From: JAQAZP01 sp032127265 | GTDB taxonomy: Bacteria > Acidobacteriota > JAQAZP01 | Direction: 5' to 3' | Assembly: GCA_032127265.1 (NCBI GenBank) | Contig: JAQAZP010000103.1 | Span: forward strand, 1-64,000 | DNA length: 64,000 nucleotides | Part shown: positions 33,821 through 42,994 of the stretch, one piece after another | Numbering within the stretch: the stretch's first letter is position 1 | How the letters are laid out: every line of letters starts with the position of its first letter | Translations under genes and position numbers: made by a program | The notes under the pieces: generated by a model | Databases searched by the model: none | The model's input: only the letters and a program-made list of their open reading frames with translations | Told to the model about the DNA's origin: nothing

Positions 33821-34320
33821 GACTGGTGAGAGCAGGATGAAGGGGTGACCAGCAACCGGCCGCTGACGGTCCAAGCTATCCCCAAGCAGCCCGGTGCCAT
33901 CTTGCTTGAAGGGGAGCTTTACTGTAAGCTTGTAAAAAGCTATACACTGATTCTCCTGCGAGATTCAGGGTTTTTCCATCGATCAGTCAACCGCAGCTAT
34001 TTTTTAAACCCTGACTCGAGTTTCTTGTCTAGCTTAAGAGAAGGATACTCTGTACTTTATCGCTTGAACGACGGGGCAGGCCGAGAGTGCTGTCCGCGGG
34101 CCGAGAAGTAGCCTTGATTGCACCGGCCTGATTCAAGTGCGATGCAGGTTATGCCGATACTAACGAAACCGATTAAACTTCGTACCACATACAAGGGGGG
34201 ATTCAGCAGGCCACTGCAGAAAGGAGGCGTTCAGTCCGACGTGATGTTGCAGATGCCGGATTTCCGGCTTTCCCGTAGTCCCCTGACAAAACAATAGTTC
34301 GAGCAGAGGGAATTCACCAG
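33821..34320. other. 500-base stretch without a supported gene
   Basis: A plus-strand frame at 33845-34111 lacks a ribosome site, is unusually Ser/Leu/Tyr rich for this genome and resembles nothing. The DNA is more AT-rich than the flanks in 33910-34060. It probably holds the promoter of the His/Gly-loop protein gene, but I cannot point to a convincing one. Confidence 0.4.
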
Positions 34321-35340
34321 ATGAAGAAATCGATTTATTTCAGCGTTATTTTCATTGCCATGCTCTTCTGCTTTGCCTCGGTCAATGCATCGGCCCAAAC
34401 CGGCAGTCTCCAGGGTACGGTCACCGACCTGGACACCGGCCTGCCCCTGGAAGGGGTGATGGTCAAGGCAATGCCCATTGACGAAGAGACCGACGGCCAC
34501 GGCGGCGGACATGGCGGCGGACATGGCGGCGGTCACGGCGGATGGTGGAACTGCGCCACCACCGGCGCGGACGGCACCTACCTCATCGATGAGCTGGATC
34601 CCGGCATGTACGACGTGACAGCCATGGGCCCCGGCTACTATAGCGCGGACACCGAGGTCGAGATCGTCGACGGCGAGGCCGCCACCGCTGACTTCGCCCT
34701 TGAAATGCTGATGTTCGGCTCGCTCTCCGGCACCGTGACCGACGCTGACAGCGGCCTGCCTCTGGGCGGCGCTTTTATCCGAGTGGCGGTGACCGAACCC
34801 AAGAAATCAAAGACGCATGTTCTCGGCACCGGGAATCGCCACCACGGCGGCGGCTGCGGACAATACTACCACGCCATGACCGGCGAGGACGGCACCTATC
34901 TCATCGACAACGTCATCGTGGATTACTACGAAGTCCGCGCGTCGAAGTGTGGCTATAACCCCACCGACGCGGTGAGCCTCTTTGTGATCGAGGACGAGAC
35001 GGCCGTAGCCGACTTTGCGCTCACGCCGCTGACCTACGGCGCGCTCGAGGGCTACGTCACCGACGCCGGCACCGGCGAACCCATCGAGGGCGCCTGGGTA
35101 ATGCTGCGTATTGATGACGGCACGCTGCACCATGGCGGCCACGGCGGTGGCGGATGGGGCGGCGGCCACTGCTGGGCCACCACCGACGAGAACGGTTACT
35201 ACCTGATGGACGAGGTAGTGACTGGTGCCTACATTGGTTATGCCATGGCTTGGTACTATGAGTATGGCGAGGGTTCGGTGGTCATCGTCGAGGGCGAGAC
35301 CGCACAGCTGGACTTCGCGCTCGTGCTTGACACTGAATAA
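34321..35340 (+). CDS. Secreted three-repeat protein with His/Gly-rich loops (carboxypeptidase-regulatory-like domains)
   Basis: 339 residues with a Sec signal peptide (cleavage likely after ASA, residue 25) and three repeats starting near residues 28, 131 and 240. Each opens with G-x-L-x-G-x-V-T-D-x-x-(S/T)-G-x-P and closes with a DG/ENG-T/Y-YLIDE-like strand and an A-x-DFAL strand, the theme of CarboxypepD_reg/CnaB-type beta-sandwiches. Into the same loop of each repeat a His/Gly run is inserted: DGHGGGHGGGHGGGHGG, NRHHGGGCG and HHGGHGGGGWGGGHC, each with a nearby Cys. These could bind metal ions such as nickel, zinc or copper. GAGGG precedes the ATG. It is a single-gene unit with a strong terminator. 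Confidence 0.7.
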   Translation: MKKSIYFSVIFIAMLFCFASVNASAQTGSLQGTVTDLDTGLPLEGVMVKAMPIDEETDGHGGGHGGGHGGGHGGWWNCATTGADGTYLIDELDPGMYDVTAMGPGYYSADTEVEIVDGEAATADFALEMLMFGSLSGTVTDADSGLPLGGAFIRVAVTEPKKSKTHVLGTGNRHHGGGCGQYYHAMTGEDGTYLIDNVIVDYYEVRASKCGYNPTDAVSLFVIEDETAVADFALTPLTYGALEGYVTDAGTGEPIEGAWVMLRIDDGTLHHGGHGGGGWGGGHCWATTDENGYYLMDEVVTGAYIGYAMAWYYEYGEGSVVIVEGETAQLDFALVLDTE

Positions 35341-35360
35341 CTGAAAACTTGGCCCCTTTC

Positions 35361-35400
35361 AACGGCTGCAGGCCCCAGGCATGCAGCCGTTTCTTTTTTT
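35361..35400 (+). terminator. Rho-independent terminator
   Basis: Perfect 10-bp arms AACGGCTGCA/TGCAGCCGTT (35361-35370, 35382-35391) are followed by TTCTTTTTTT. It ends the His/Gly-loop gene. Confidence 0.9.
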
Positions 35401-35420
35401 CAACCATGTTCTATGGGTGA

Positions 35421-35549
35421 TTGAAAAACCTCACCTAAGGCTCAAGGGCAAGGCGCGCGCCGCTGAGCAAGCGGAGCCTACTCTGTAGTAGGTGAGCATT
35501 GCGAAGTGGCGCGCAACGCAGCCATTGAGTCTTAGGTGAGGTTTTTCAA
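35421..35549. repeat. Palindromic dispersed repeat, copy C
   Basis: About 129 bp with arms whose outer 19 bases are identical (TTGAAAAACCTCACCTAAG, left 35421-35439 and as complement at the right). The core CAAGGCGCGCGCC ... AAGCGGAGCCTACT ... GCGCGCAACGC aligns with copy A. A central CCTACT/AGTAGG mini-palindrome is present. The right arm encodes the last residues (LLKNLT) and stop of the glycosyltransferase on the minus strand. Confidence 0.75.
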
Positions 35550-36701
35550 GAGTGATTCGTACTGGCCCATAACCCGGTCCCAGGTATAGTTGGCCAGGTA
35601 GTAGGCATTGCCCTGGCGGCCCAGGGTATGCCCCAGGTCGGGCCGCTCCAGCAGCAGGTTCAGCGCGTGGGAGAACTCCTCGAAGCTCCGGTAGCTCAGA
35701 CCGCCGTCGGCGCGACGCACCTGGCCCTCGAGCACCGGGCAGCTGGCGTTGACCAGCACCGGTCGGTTACGCCCCCAGGCTTCCAGCACCACCATGCAGA
35801 GGCTTTCATAGCGCGAGGGGACCACCAGCATGGAGCAGGCATCCAACGCCTGGTATTTCTCCCGGTCATCCACCCCGCCGAGGTGGATGATGTCCGGGTG
35901 CTGGGGAATCTGAAGCACCGGGGTGCCGATGAGCACCAGCCGGGTGAAGAGATGGCGGATCCGGCTGTGGCTGATAAAGTGGTCGAAGAGCTGGTCGCAG
36001 CCCTTGTTCCAGTCGATCCGTCCGATGTAGAGAAGAAACGGCCCGTCCAGGCCATGCTTTTGCCGAAAGTCTTCGGTGGATCCCACGTTCCCGGGAATTT
36101 CCACGCCCACCCCCACGACCTCGCCGGGGGCGGCACGTCCACCGGTGACCCGGTGGACCAGTTCACGTTCCTCCACCGAGTTGTGCACGATGGCCCGGGG
36201 GAGGCCGAACATCCGGGCAAAGATCCCGAGAAAAACCGCTTCGTCTTCCTCCGCGGTGGGGACGAGGATTGCTTTGCGGCCCAGCGCCTTCACGCCGTGA
36301 AAGCTGGTGTAGTAGCGGTAACAGAAGAAAAAGACAAAGTCGAAACGGCTCTCTTCGCGCTGGATCGCTTCCACCAGCGCCGGGGCGTAGGGGCCGTTCT
36401 CTTCCACCCAGAGCAGCTCGTCCTCCTTGCTGTGCTCCTGATGAAAAACATGGTGCGAGATATCCGAGAAGCGGTCCAGGTTTCGCTGCCGCGCGACGGC
36501 GAACCGGTGAACCGGAATGCCGTTTACCTCCTCGGTACTCTGGGGGTAGTGATTTTTCCAGAGCAGGTATTCAAAGGCGCAGGTGGTGAACACCTCCACA
36601 TCGTGGTTCACGGAGAGCCGTTCCGCGATCCAGCGGCAGTGCAGCTCGGCGCCGCCGTTGATCTCCAGTCCATATCGCTGAACCACGAATGCCAGACGCA
36701 T
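35532..36701 (-). CDS. GT4 family glycosyltransferase
   Basis: 389 residues, GT-B fold: an N-terminal GGAELHCRWIAERL motif as in many envelope mannosyl- or glucosyltransferases, LLYIGRIDWNKGCDQL at the start of the donor domain and VPSRYESLCMVVLEAWG as the donor-phosphate motif. It probably adds a sugar to lipopolysaccharide or another surface glycan; donor and acceptor are unknown. It follows the 190-residue unknown gene by 32 bases on the same strand. Its final six residues and stop lie in repeat C. Confidence 0.85.
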   Translation of the reverse strand: MRLAFVVQRYGLEINGGAELHCRWIAERLSVNHDVEVFTTCAFEYLLWKNHYPQSTEEVNGIPVHRFAVARQRNLDRFSDISHHVFHQEHSKEDELLWVEENGPYAPALVEAIQREESRFDFVFFFCYRYYTSFHGVKALGRKAILVPTAEEDEAVFLGIFARMFGLPRAIVHNSVEERELVHRVTGGRAAPGEVVGVGVEIPGNVGSTEDFRQKHGLDGPFLLYIGRIDWNKGCDQLFDHFISHSRIRHLFTRLVLIGTPVLQIPQHPDIIHLGGVDDREKYQALDACSMLVVPSRYESLCMVVLEAWGRNRPVLVNASCPVLEGQVRRADGGLSYRSFEEFSHALNLLLERPDLGHTLGRQGNAYYLANYTWDRVMGQYESLLKNLT

Positions 36702-36733
36702 CAGATCCTTCTCCGGCCGGTCAGCGGCCCTGG

Positions 36734-37306
36734 CTAGCTCTCACCGTCCCCCGGACGGCCCGGCTTGCCGGGCAGCGCTTCCGGTTCCAGCTGGATACCC
36801 TCCTGCCGCAAGCGCTCGCGCAGGCGGTGAATCTCCCGTTCCAGCGCGGCCAGCTTGTGCCGCTGGTCCAACTGGTCCCGGCGCTGGAGGGCCAGGTCGC
36901 GAACCAGGACGCGGATGGCGCGAAAGTGGTAGAGGTTGAGCTGGGCCTGACGGTTGACCAGGAAATCGGTGTAGAGCCGGACAAAGGGCCGGAGCAGTTT
37001 CTTGCACCAGATGATGAGGAAACTGGGGCCGTTGCGGTGCGAGGAAATCCGGTAGTCAGGGTCGATGTTCCAGTCGTCGTCCTCGACCAGAAGCCGGTCG
37101 GCCAGATCTTTGGGTATCCCGCTTCTGGTGGCCAGATCCCGCAGCTCCAGTTCCACTTCACGGGCCAGGTCGATGTCGATGTACTCTCCGGCAGTCTGCT
37201 TGCGCCTGATCTCGGCCCGGATCGCCTCCTGGAGCGTACTGGTATCCCGGTGGCCTTCGCGGTGAAGGGGAATTATCACACCGTCCTGGTCGGTTTTGCC
37301 GGCCAT
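36734..37306 (-). CDS. Unknown protein with central aromatic segment and C-terminal coiled coil
   Basis: 190 residues from the ATG at 37306 (GGGAG 5 bases upstream; an ATG at 37318 is also possible). The N-terminal half is charged and helical (LAREVELELRDLATRSGIP), the middle is a hydrophobic-aromatic stretch (FLIIWCKKLLRPFVRLYTDF) that could sit on a membrane, and residues 130-165 look like a coiled coil (LDQRHKLAALEREIHRLRER). I recognise no family. Its position immediately before a glycosyltransferase and overlapping or adjoining the yggS stop suggests a helper of glycan assembly, but this is only context. Confidence 0.6.
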   Translation of the reverse strand: MAGKTDQDGVIIPLHREGHRDTSTLQEAIRAEIRRKQTAGEYIDIDLAREVELELRDLATRSGIPKDLADRLLVEDDDWNIDPDYRISSHRNGPSFLIIWCKKLLRPFVRLYTDFLVNRQAQLNLYHFRAIRVLVRDLALQRRDQLDQRHKLAALEREIHRLRERLRQEGIQLEPEALPGKPGRPGDGES

Positions 37307-37319
37307 CGGGTCTCCCATC

Positions 37320-38027
37320 TCAGTTTCCGTCCCACCGGGATCCGAACAGCGCGGTTCCCACCCGGATGATGGTGGCACCTTCCTCCACCGCCACCTCCAG
37401 ATCGTGGCTCATTCCCATGGACAGGTGCCGAAAGGTATCCAGGCCTTTCGCCTCGCCCCTGGCCAGCCCGTCGCGGAGCTCGCGCAGCCGCCTGAACCAG
37501 GGACGCACCTCTTCCGGCTCCGCTCCCCAGGGGGGGATGGTCATCAGCCCGCAAAGCCGGAGGTTCGGCAGATCACGCACGGCCGCCACCATCCGGGGGA
37601 GGTCCTCCTCGGCGGCGCCATGCTTGGTTGCCTCCTCCCCCTGGTGGACCTGGAGCAGGATATCGCGGGTCGTTTCAAATGTCCCGGCCCAGCGGTCCAG
37701 ACGAACGGCAAGATCCTCGCTGTCCACGGTGTGGATCATCTGGAAGCAGCGGGCCGCGTCACGGGCCTTGTTCTTTTGCAGGTGGCCGATAAAATGCCAG
37801 ACAGCGTCCCCGAGATCTTCCGCCTGGTCTACCTTGGCCGCCCCTTCCTGGATGCGGTTCTCCCCGAAGAGCCGCAGCCCGGCCCGGTATCCCTCGCGGA
37901 TGGCCTCCAGCGGTACGGTCTTGCTCACCGCAAGGAGTTCTATCTCACCGGGGTCGCGGCCGGCACGCTGCGCGGCCCGGTCGATCCGCGCCCGCACATC
38001 TTCGATGTTTCGCTGCCGGAAGGCCAA
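37320..38027 (-). CDS. yggS: YggS family PLP homeostasis protein
   Basis: 235 residues, the normal size for this single-domain PLP-binding protein. It contains LLAVSKTVPLEAIREGY (PLP-Lys), FGENRIQEG, HFIGHLQKNK and the C-terminal LSMGMSHDLEVAVEEGATIIRVG phosphate-binding region in part. It buffers pyridoxal phosphate and amino acid pools. I chose the TTG at 38027, preceded by AAAGGGGGC; the longer open frame upstream runs through repeat D and is not coding. The ribosome site itself is part of the repeat arm. Confidence 0.92.
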   Translation of the reverse strand: MAFRQRNIEDVRARIDRAAQRAGRDPGEIELLAVSKTVPLEAIREGYRAGLRLFGENRIQEGAAKVDQAEDLGDAVWHFIGHLQKNKARDAARCFQMIHTVDSEDLAVRLDRWAGTFETTRDILLQVHQGEEATKHGAAEEDLPRMVAAVRDLPNLRLCGLMTIPPWGAEPEEVRPWFRRLRELRDGLARGEAKGLDTFRHLSMGMSHDLEVAVEEGATIIRVGTALFGSRWDGN

Positions 38028-38031
38028 GCTC

Positions 38032-38210
38032 AGCCCCCTTTTCTCGCAGGACTTCGTCGCGAGATGGTGGAGATGCCCATGGTTACAAGGCGCACGAGCA
38101 AGACCCGGCGAAGACATATTGAAATATGTCGAGGTGGGTTTTGCTCGTGCAACGCAGTAAACATGGGCATCTCCGCCTTCGCAGCAGATGGACTGTGAGA
38201 AACGGGGGCT
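38032..38210. repeat. Palindromic dispersed repeat, copy D, filling the yggS upstream gap
   Basis: About 180 bp, the largest copy. Arms of about 60 nt start with AGCCCCC[T/G]TTTCTC at each outer edge and include GGAGATGCCCATG.TTAC near the inside. The core is CAAGGCGCACGAGCAAGACCC ... GGGTTTTGCTCGTGCAACGC around a central GACATAT-TGA-AATATGTC palindrome. The left edge supplies the yggS ribosome site and the right edge the TAG stop of the zinc-ribbon gene. Confidence 0.75.
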
Positions 38211-38964
38211 AACTGGTCTCCTCCGAACCCACGGCCGAGGCCGGCGGCTTGTTGCCGGACCAGAAGAGTATCCGCTTGCAGTTGTCACAGTGCATGATCT
38301 CGGTGAGCAGCTTCACTTCGCAAACCAGCTGCGGGCGGAGCCGGACGTGGCAGGACATGCAGGTCTCGCCCACTACCCGGGCCACACCCACGCCTCCGCG
38401 GGCGGCGGCCACCCGTTTGAAGACAGAGATGATCGAGGGGTCGATGACGGTTTCCAGGGCCTCGATCCTTCTGGCCAGCTCGTCCTTTTCGGCGGCCAGC
38501 TTCTCCCGCTTGGCCTCCAGTTCGGCACGCTCCTCCTCACACTGTTTGCAGAGCAGTTCGTGGTCGGCCTTGTGCCGCAGCAGCTCGCTGGAGATCCGCT
38601 TGGACAGTTCTTCCTGCTCGTACTGTCCCTCGAGAATGCGGTATGAAGATTCCTCGGCGGCCTCAATCTGGCGCTCCATGGCCCGGTACTGTACGTTGGT
38701 CTTGATTTCCTTGCTGTTGTTCAGCTGGCTCTTGTATCCGGAGATCTTGACCTGGAGGCCCTCCATCTCGCCGCCCAGACGCCGCATCTCTTTGCCCGCC
38801 TCTTCTCTCTGGCCTTGCAGTTCGGCAAATGTCTCGTCAGATAGCTTGAGCTTCTCCCCGGTCTGCTCGATCCGCCCGGGGATGGTCTCCATCTCGACCT
38901 CCATCTGCACGATGATCAGGGAGAGGCGCTGCAATTCCATCAGTTTCTTCATTTGCTCTTCCAC
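38209..38964 (-). CDS. Zinc-ribbon coiled-coil protein (C4-type, DUF164 family)
   Basis: 251 residues: a long coiled coil (about 10-175) rich in Glu/Lys/Arg/Leu and a C-terminal C4 zinc ribbon, CMSCHVRL ... HCDNCKRILF. This is the architecture of the DUF164/CT398-like family, proposed in some bacteria to touch flagellar or sigma-54 machinery and generally uncharacterised. The GTG at 38964 is chosen because GAGG lies 5 bases upstream and the protein then begins MEEQMKKLMELQ. It follows the tRNA/rpoD unit on the same strand after a terminator. Confidence 0.85.
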   Translation of the reverse strand: MEEQMKKLMELQRLSLIIVQMEVEMETIPGRIEQTGEKLKLSDETFAELQGQREEAGKEMRRLGGEMEGLQVKISGYKSQLNNSKEIKTNVQYRAMERQIEAAEESSYRILEGQYEQEELSKRISSELLRHKADHELLCKQCEEERAELEAKREKLAAEKDELARRIEALETVIDPSIISVFKRVAAARGGVGVARVVGETCMSCHVRLRPQLVCEVKLLTEIMHCDNCKRILFWSGNKPPASAVGSEETS

Positions 38965-39026
38965 AGTAACCTCGATTGCCCGGCGACCGGGTGGGGGCCC
39001 GGATGGCCTCTGTTCAGCCGTACATG

Positions 39027-39054
39027 AAAAAGGGTGCCGCACGCACGGCACCCT
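39027..39054 (-). terminator. Rho-independent terminator downstream of the tRNA
   Basis: On the minus strand AGGGTGCCG-TGCGTG-CGGCACCCT is followed by TTTTT. It would end the rpoD-tRNA transcript before the zinc-ribbon gene. Confidence 0.75.
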
Positions 39055-39181
39055 GCAAGATCCTCGGGCCGGCAAAACACCGCCACGAGGGGGGGGGCGC
39101 GGGTGATGCCGCGAACCGACCCGCCCTGTGAACGGGGAGCTGGCACCGGATTTCCATGATCTGCCACGCCTCATTCAGTTA

Positions 39182-39257
39182 TGGTGGGCCCACCTGGGAT
39201 CGAACCAGGGACCAGCCGGTTATGAGCCGGCGGCTCTGCCAACTGAGCTATGGGCCC
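39182..39257 (-). tRNA. tRNA with CAT anticodon (elongator Met, or Ile2)
   Basis: 76 nt including an encoded CCA. The cloverleaf is complete: acceptor GGGCCCA/TGGGCCC, D stem GCTC/GAGC, anticodon stem GCCGG/CCGGC with loop CTCATAA, T stem CCTGG/CCAGG with loop TTCGATC, and discriminator A73. The regular G1-C72 pair rules out initiator tRNA. A CAT anticodon leaves elongator Met or lysidine-modified Ile2; position after rpoD in related Deltaproteobacteria favours Met, but I cannot settle it. It lies 32 bases after rpoD. Confidence 0.95.
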
Positions 39258-39289
39258 ACGTGGATGGACGAAAACGTACACCGGGGCTC

Positions 39290-40996
<1,707 letters not shown>

Positions 40997-41175
40997 TGTT
41001 CGAACCCTGTCCTTCCGTCGTTAATTCGCCAGTGAACCGGATGAACCCACTCGGCCCGCTCCGGCCCGGGCCCACCCCTTTCCCGCAGGGGGACCCGACA
41101 CTTGGCAGAAGACTAGTCAAACGGTTATATTACCATAAAACATGTCATTTCATCGCATCAAAACTACAATCCAGG

Positions 41176-42987
41176 TCACCGATACAGCCCGATCTCCCTG
41201 AGCAGCGACATCTTCTCCTCCAGAAGCTCCCGCTGCAGGTCCTGGTTGGCGGCTGCCTCGGGGTCCTTGAGCCGCCGCTGGACAACCTTCAGCCGTTCCT
41301 GGAGCAGCGAGGTGAGCACCGCTCCCAGGCAACTCTCCGCCTCTTCGTGGGGGTCAAAAGCCGTCCCACCATTGCCGTTGGCTTCCACCGGTTCCTGGGC
41401 GATGGCCGCCAGCATTTCGCGCATCCCCCCGGATTCCGGCAGCATCTCGTGGACCCGGGGCACAGTTACCTCCTCTCCGCTGCCCGCCAGATCCGCCATC
41501 CTGCCGATTATCTGCCCGCAGACCAGTCGCCCCAGGTCGTGCCCCTTGAGCAATTTCAGAGCGCGGGTGCGGACCATCGGGTAACTGATCATCAGCGCCA
41601 GCAGGCGCTTTTCGGCAATGCCAGGTTGTTGCGCCGCCATGGGCCGGGAGTCACGGATCGGCTCGCGCCGCTGCAGACCCTGGGACATCTGCAGCAGTTT
41701 TTCCAGCACCAGCCCCTCCTCCACCCGCGCCCGCTGGGAAATCAGGGGCAAATATTCCCGCTGCTTGATCTTCTCCGGCACCGAGAGGAGAAAGGGCAGC
41801 ACATCCTCGACAATCGCCAGTTTGCCACCCGGCAGGTTCAGATCGTGCCGGCCCAGACTGCGATTGAGCAGGTGCTCGAAGAAAGGCAGCGCCCGCTCGA
41901 GAAGTTCGCCGAAAGCCCCGGCGCCGTGAGCGCGGATGTAATCGTCCGGATCCTCGCCCCGGGGCAGGTCCACCACCTGAACCTCGAAGCCCTCCTTGAG
42001 AAAGATGTGGATGCTGCGCCGCGAGGCCTCGTCGCCGGCCTGGTCGGGGTCGAAGCTGATCAACACCCGCCTGGCGTAGCGCGAGAGCAGCCGGGCCTGA
42101 CCTTCGGTAAGACTGGTGCCCAGCGGGGCCACCACGTTGGTTACCCCGGCCCGGGAGACCTGGATCACGTCGAAATATCCCTCCACCACCACTGCCGCGC
42201 CCTTCTCGCGGATCGCCTTGCCGGCCAGGTCGAGGCCGTAGAGTTGCTCTCCCTTGCGGTAGATCAGTGTCTCGGGGGAGTTGAGGAACTTGGGATCCCG
42301 CGGCCCCGGTTCACCATTGACCCTTCCGCCAAAAGCGATGATATTGCCCTGGGGGTCCCTGATGGGGATGGTGATCCGGTTGCGAAACCGGTCGTAGTGG
42401 CCCTGCTCGCTGCTTCGGGATACGGCAAGACCGCACTTTTCCAATTCGGCGGATGAAACGGAGACGCGCCCCGCCTCCTTGACCAGCCCGTCCCAGCCGG
42501 CCGGAGCATAGCCCAGGCCAAAGGTCTCGGCGGCCTCCTTGCCCAGCCCCCGTTTTTCCAGATACTCGGCCACCTTGCGGCCCTCACTGGTCTCAACCAG
42601 GCAACGGCGGAAGAATTCCTGGGCCAGGCGGTGGATCTTCCGCGCCCGCTCCCGGTCGCTGACGCTGGCCCCGGGCCGGCCGCCGGACCGCCGCGGCAGT
42701 TCGATTCCCGCCTTTTCGGCCAGCTGACCCAGCGCCTCGGGGAACTCGAGGTTCTCGATCAGCATCAGGAACTTGTAGACGTCCCCGCCCCGGTTGCAGC
42801 CGAAGCAGTAGAACATCTGGCGGTCTTCGCTCACCGAGAACGAGGGGGCCTTCTCGCCGTGGAAGGGGCATAGCCCCATCATCTTCGTCCCCGCCTTGCG
42901 CAGCTGGACATACTGTCCGACAAGGGAAACGATGTTGGTCGCCCCGCGAACCTGCTCCACGATTGCCCTGTCATCCAGAGTGTTCAA
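41176..42987 (-). CDS. dnaG: DNA primase
   Basis: 603 residues. The N-terminal CHC2 zinc motif is C40, H43, C61, C64; the Toprim domain has VVVEGYFDVIQ and ISFDPDQAGDEA; a C-terminal helicase-binding region of about 150 residues follows. It makes RNA primers at the replication fork. I use a TTG start at 42987, which yields the expected MNTLDDRAIVEQV N-terminus and has AGGGACGG just upstream. It follows mutS2 with only 7 bases between. Confidence 0.96.
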   Translation of the reverse strand: MNTLDDRAIVEQVRGATNIVSLVGQYVQLRKAGTKMMGLCPFHGEKAPSFSVSEDRQMFYCFGCNRGGDVYKFLMLIENLEFPEALGQLAEKAGIELPRRSGGRPGASVSDRERARKIHRLAQEFFRRCLVETSEGRKVAEYLEKRGLGKEAAETFGLGYAPAGWDGLVKEAGRVSVSSAELEKCGLAVSRSSEQGHYDRFRNRITIPIRDPQGNIIAFGGRVNGEPGPRDPKFLNSPETLIYRKGEQLYGLDLAGKAIREKGAAVVVEGYFDVIQVSRAGVTNVVAPLGTSLTEGQARLLSRYARRVLISFDPDQAGDEASRRSIHIFLKEGFEVQVVDLPRGEDPDDYIRAHGAGAFGELLERALPFFEHLLNRSLGRHDLNLPGGKLAIVEDVLPFLLSVPEKIKQREYLPLISQRARVEEGLVLEKLLQMSQGLQRREPIRDSRPMAAQQPGIAEKRLLALMISYPMVRTRALKLLKGHDLGRLVCGQIIGRMADLAGSGEEVTVPRVHEMLPESGGMREMLAAIAQEPVEANGNGGTAFDPHEEAESCLGAVLTSLLQERLKVVQRRLKDPEAAANQDLQRELLEEKMSLLREIGLYR

Positions 42988-42994
42988 CCCGTCC

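Noticed and set aside
33845..34111. An 88-residue plus-strand frame
   Set aside because: No ribosome site, atypical composition and no family resemblance.
38028..38288. N-terminal extension of YggS
   Set aside because: This sequence is palindromic repeat D plus the end of the zinc-ribbon gene; a TTG at 38027 with a ribosome site gives normal YggS length.
41000..41175. A promoter before rpoD inside the dnaG-rpoD gap
   Set aside because: TTGATG and TAATAT are present on the minus strand, but their spacing (about 23 bases) is wrong for one promoter.
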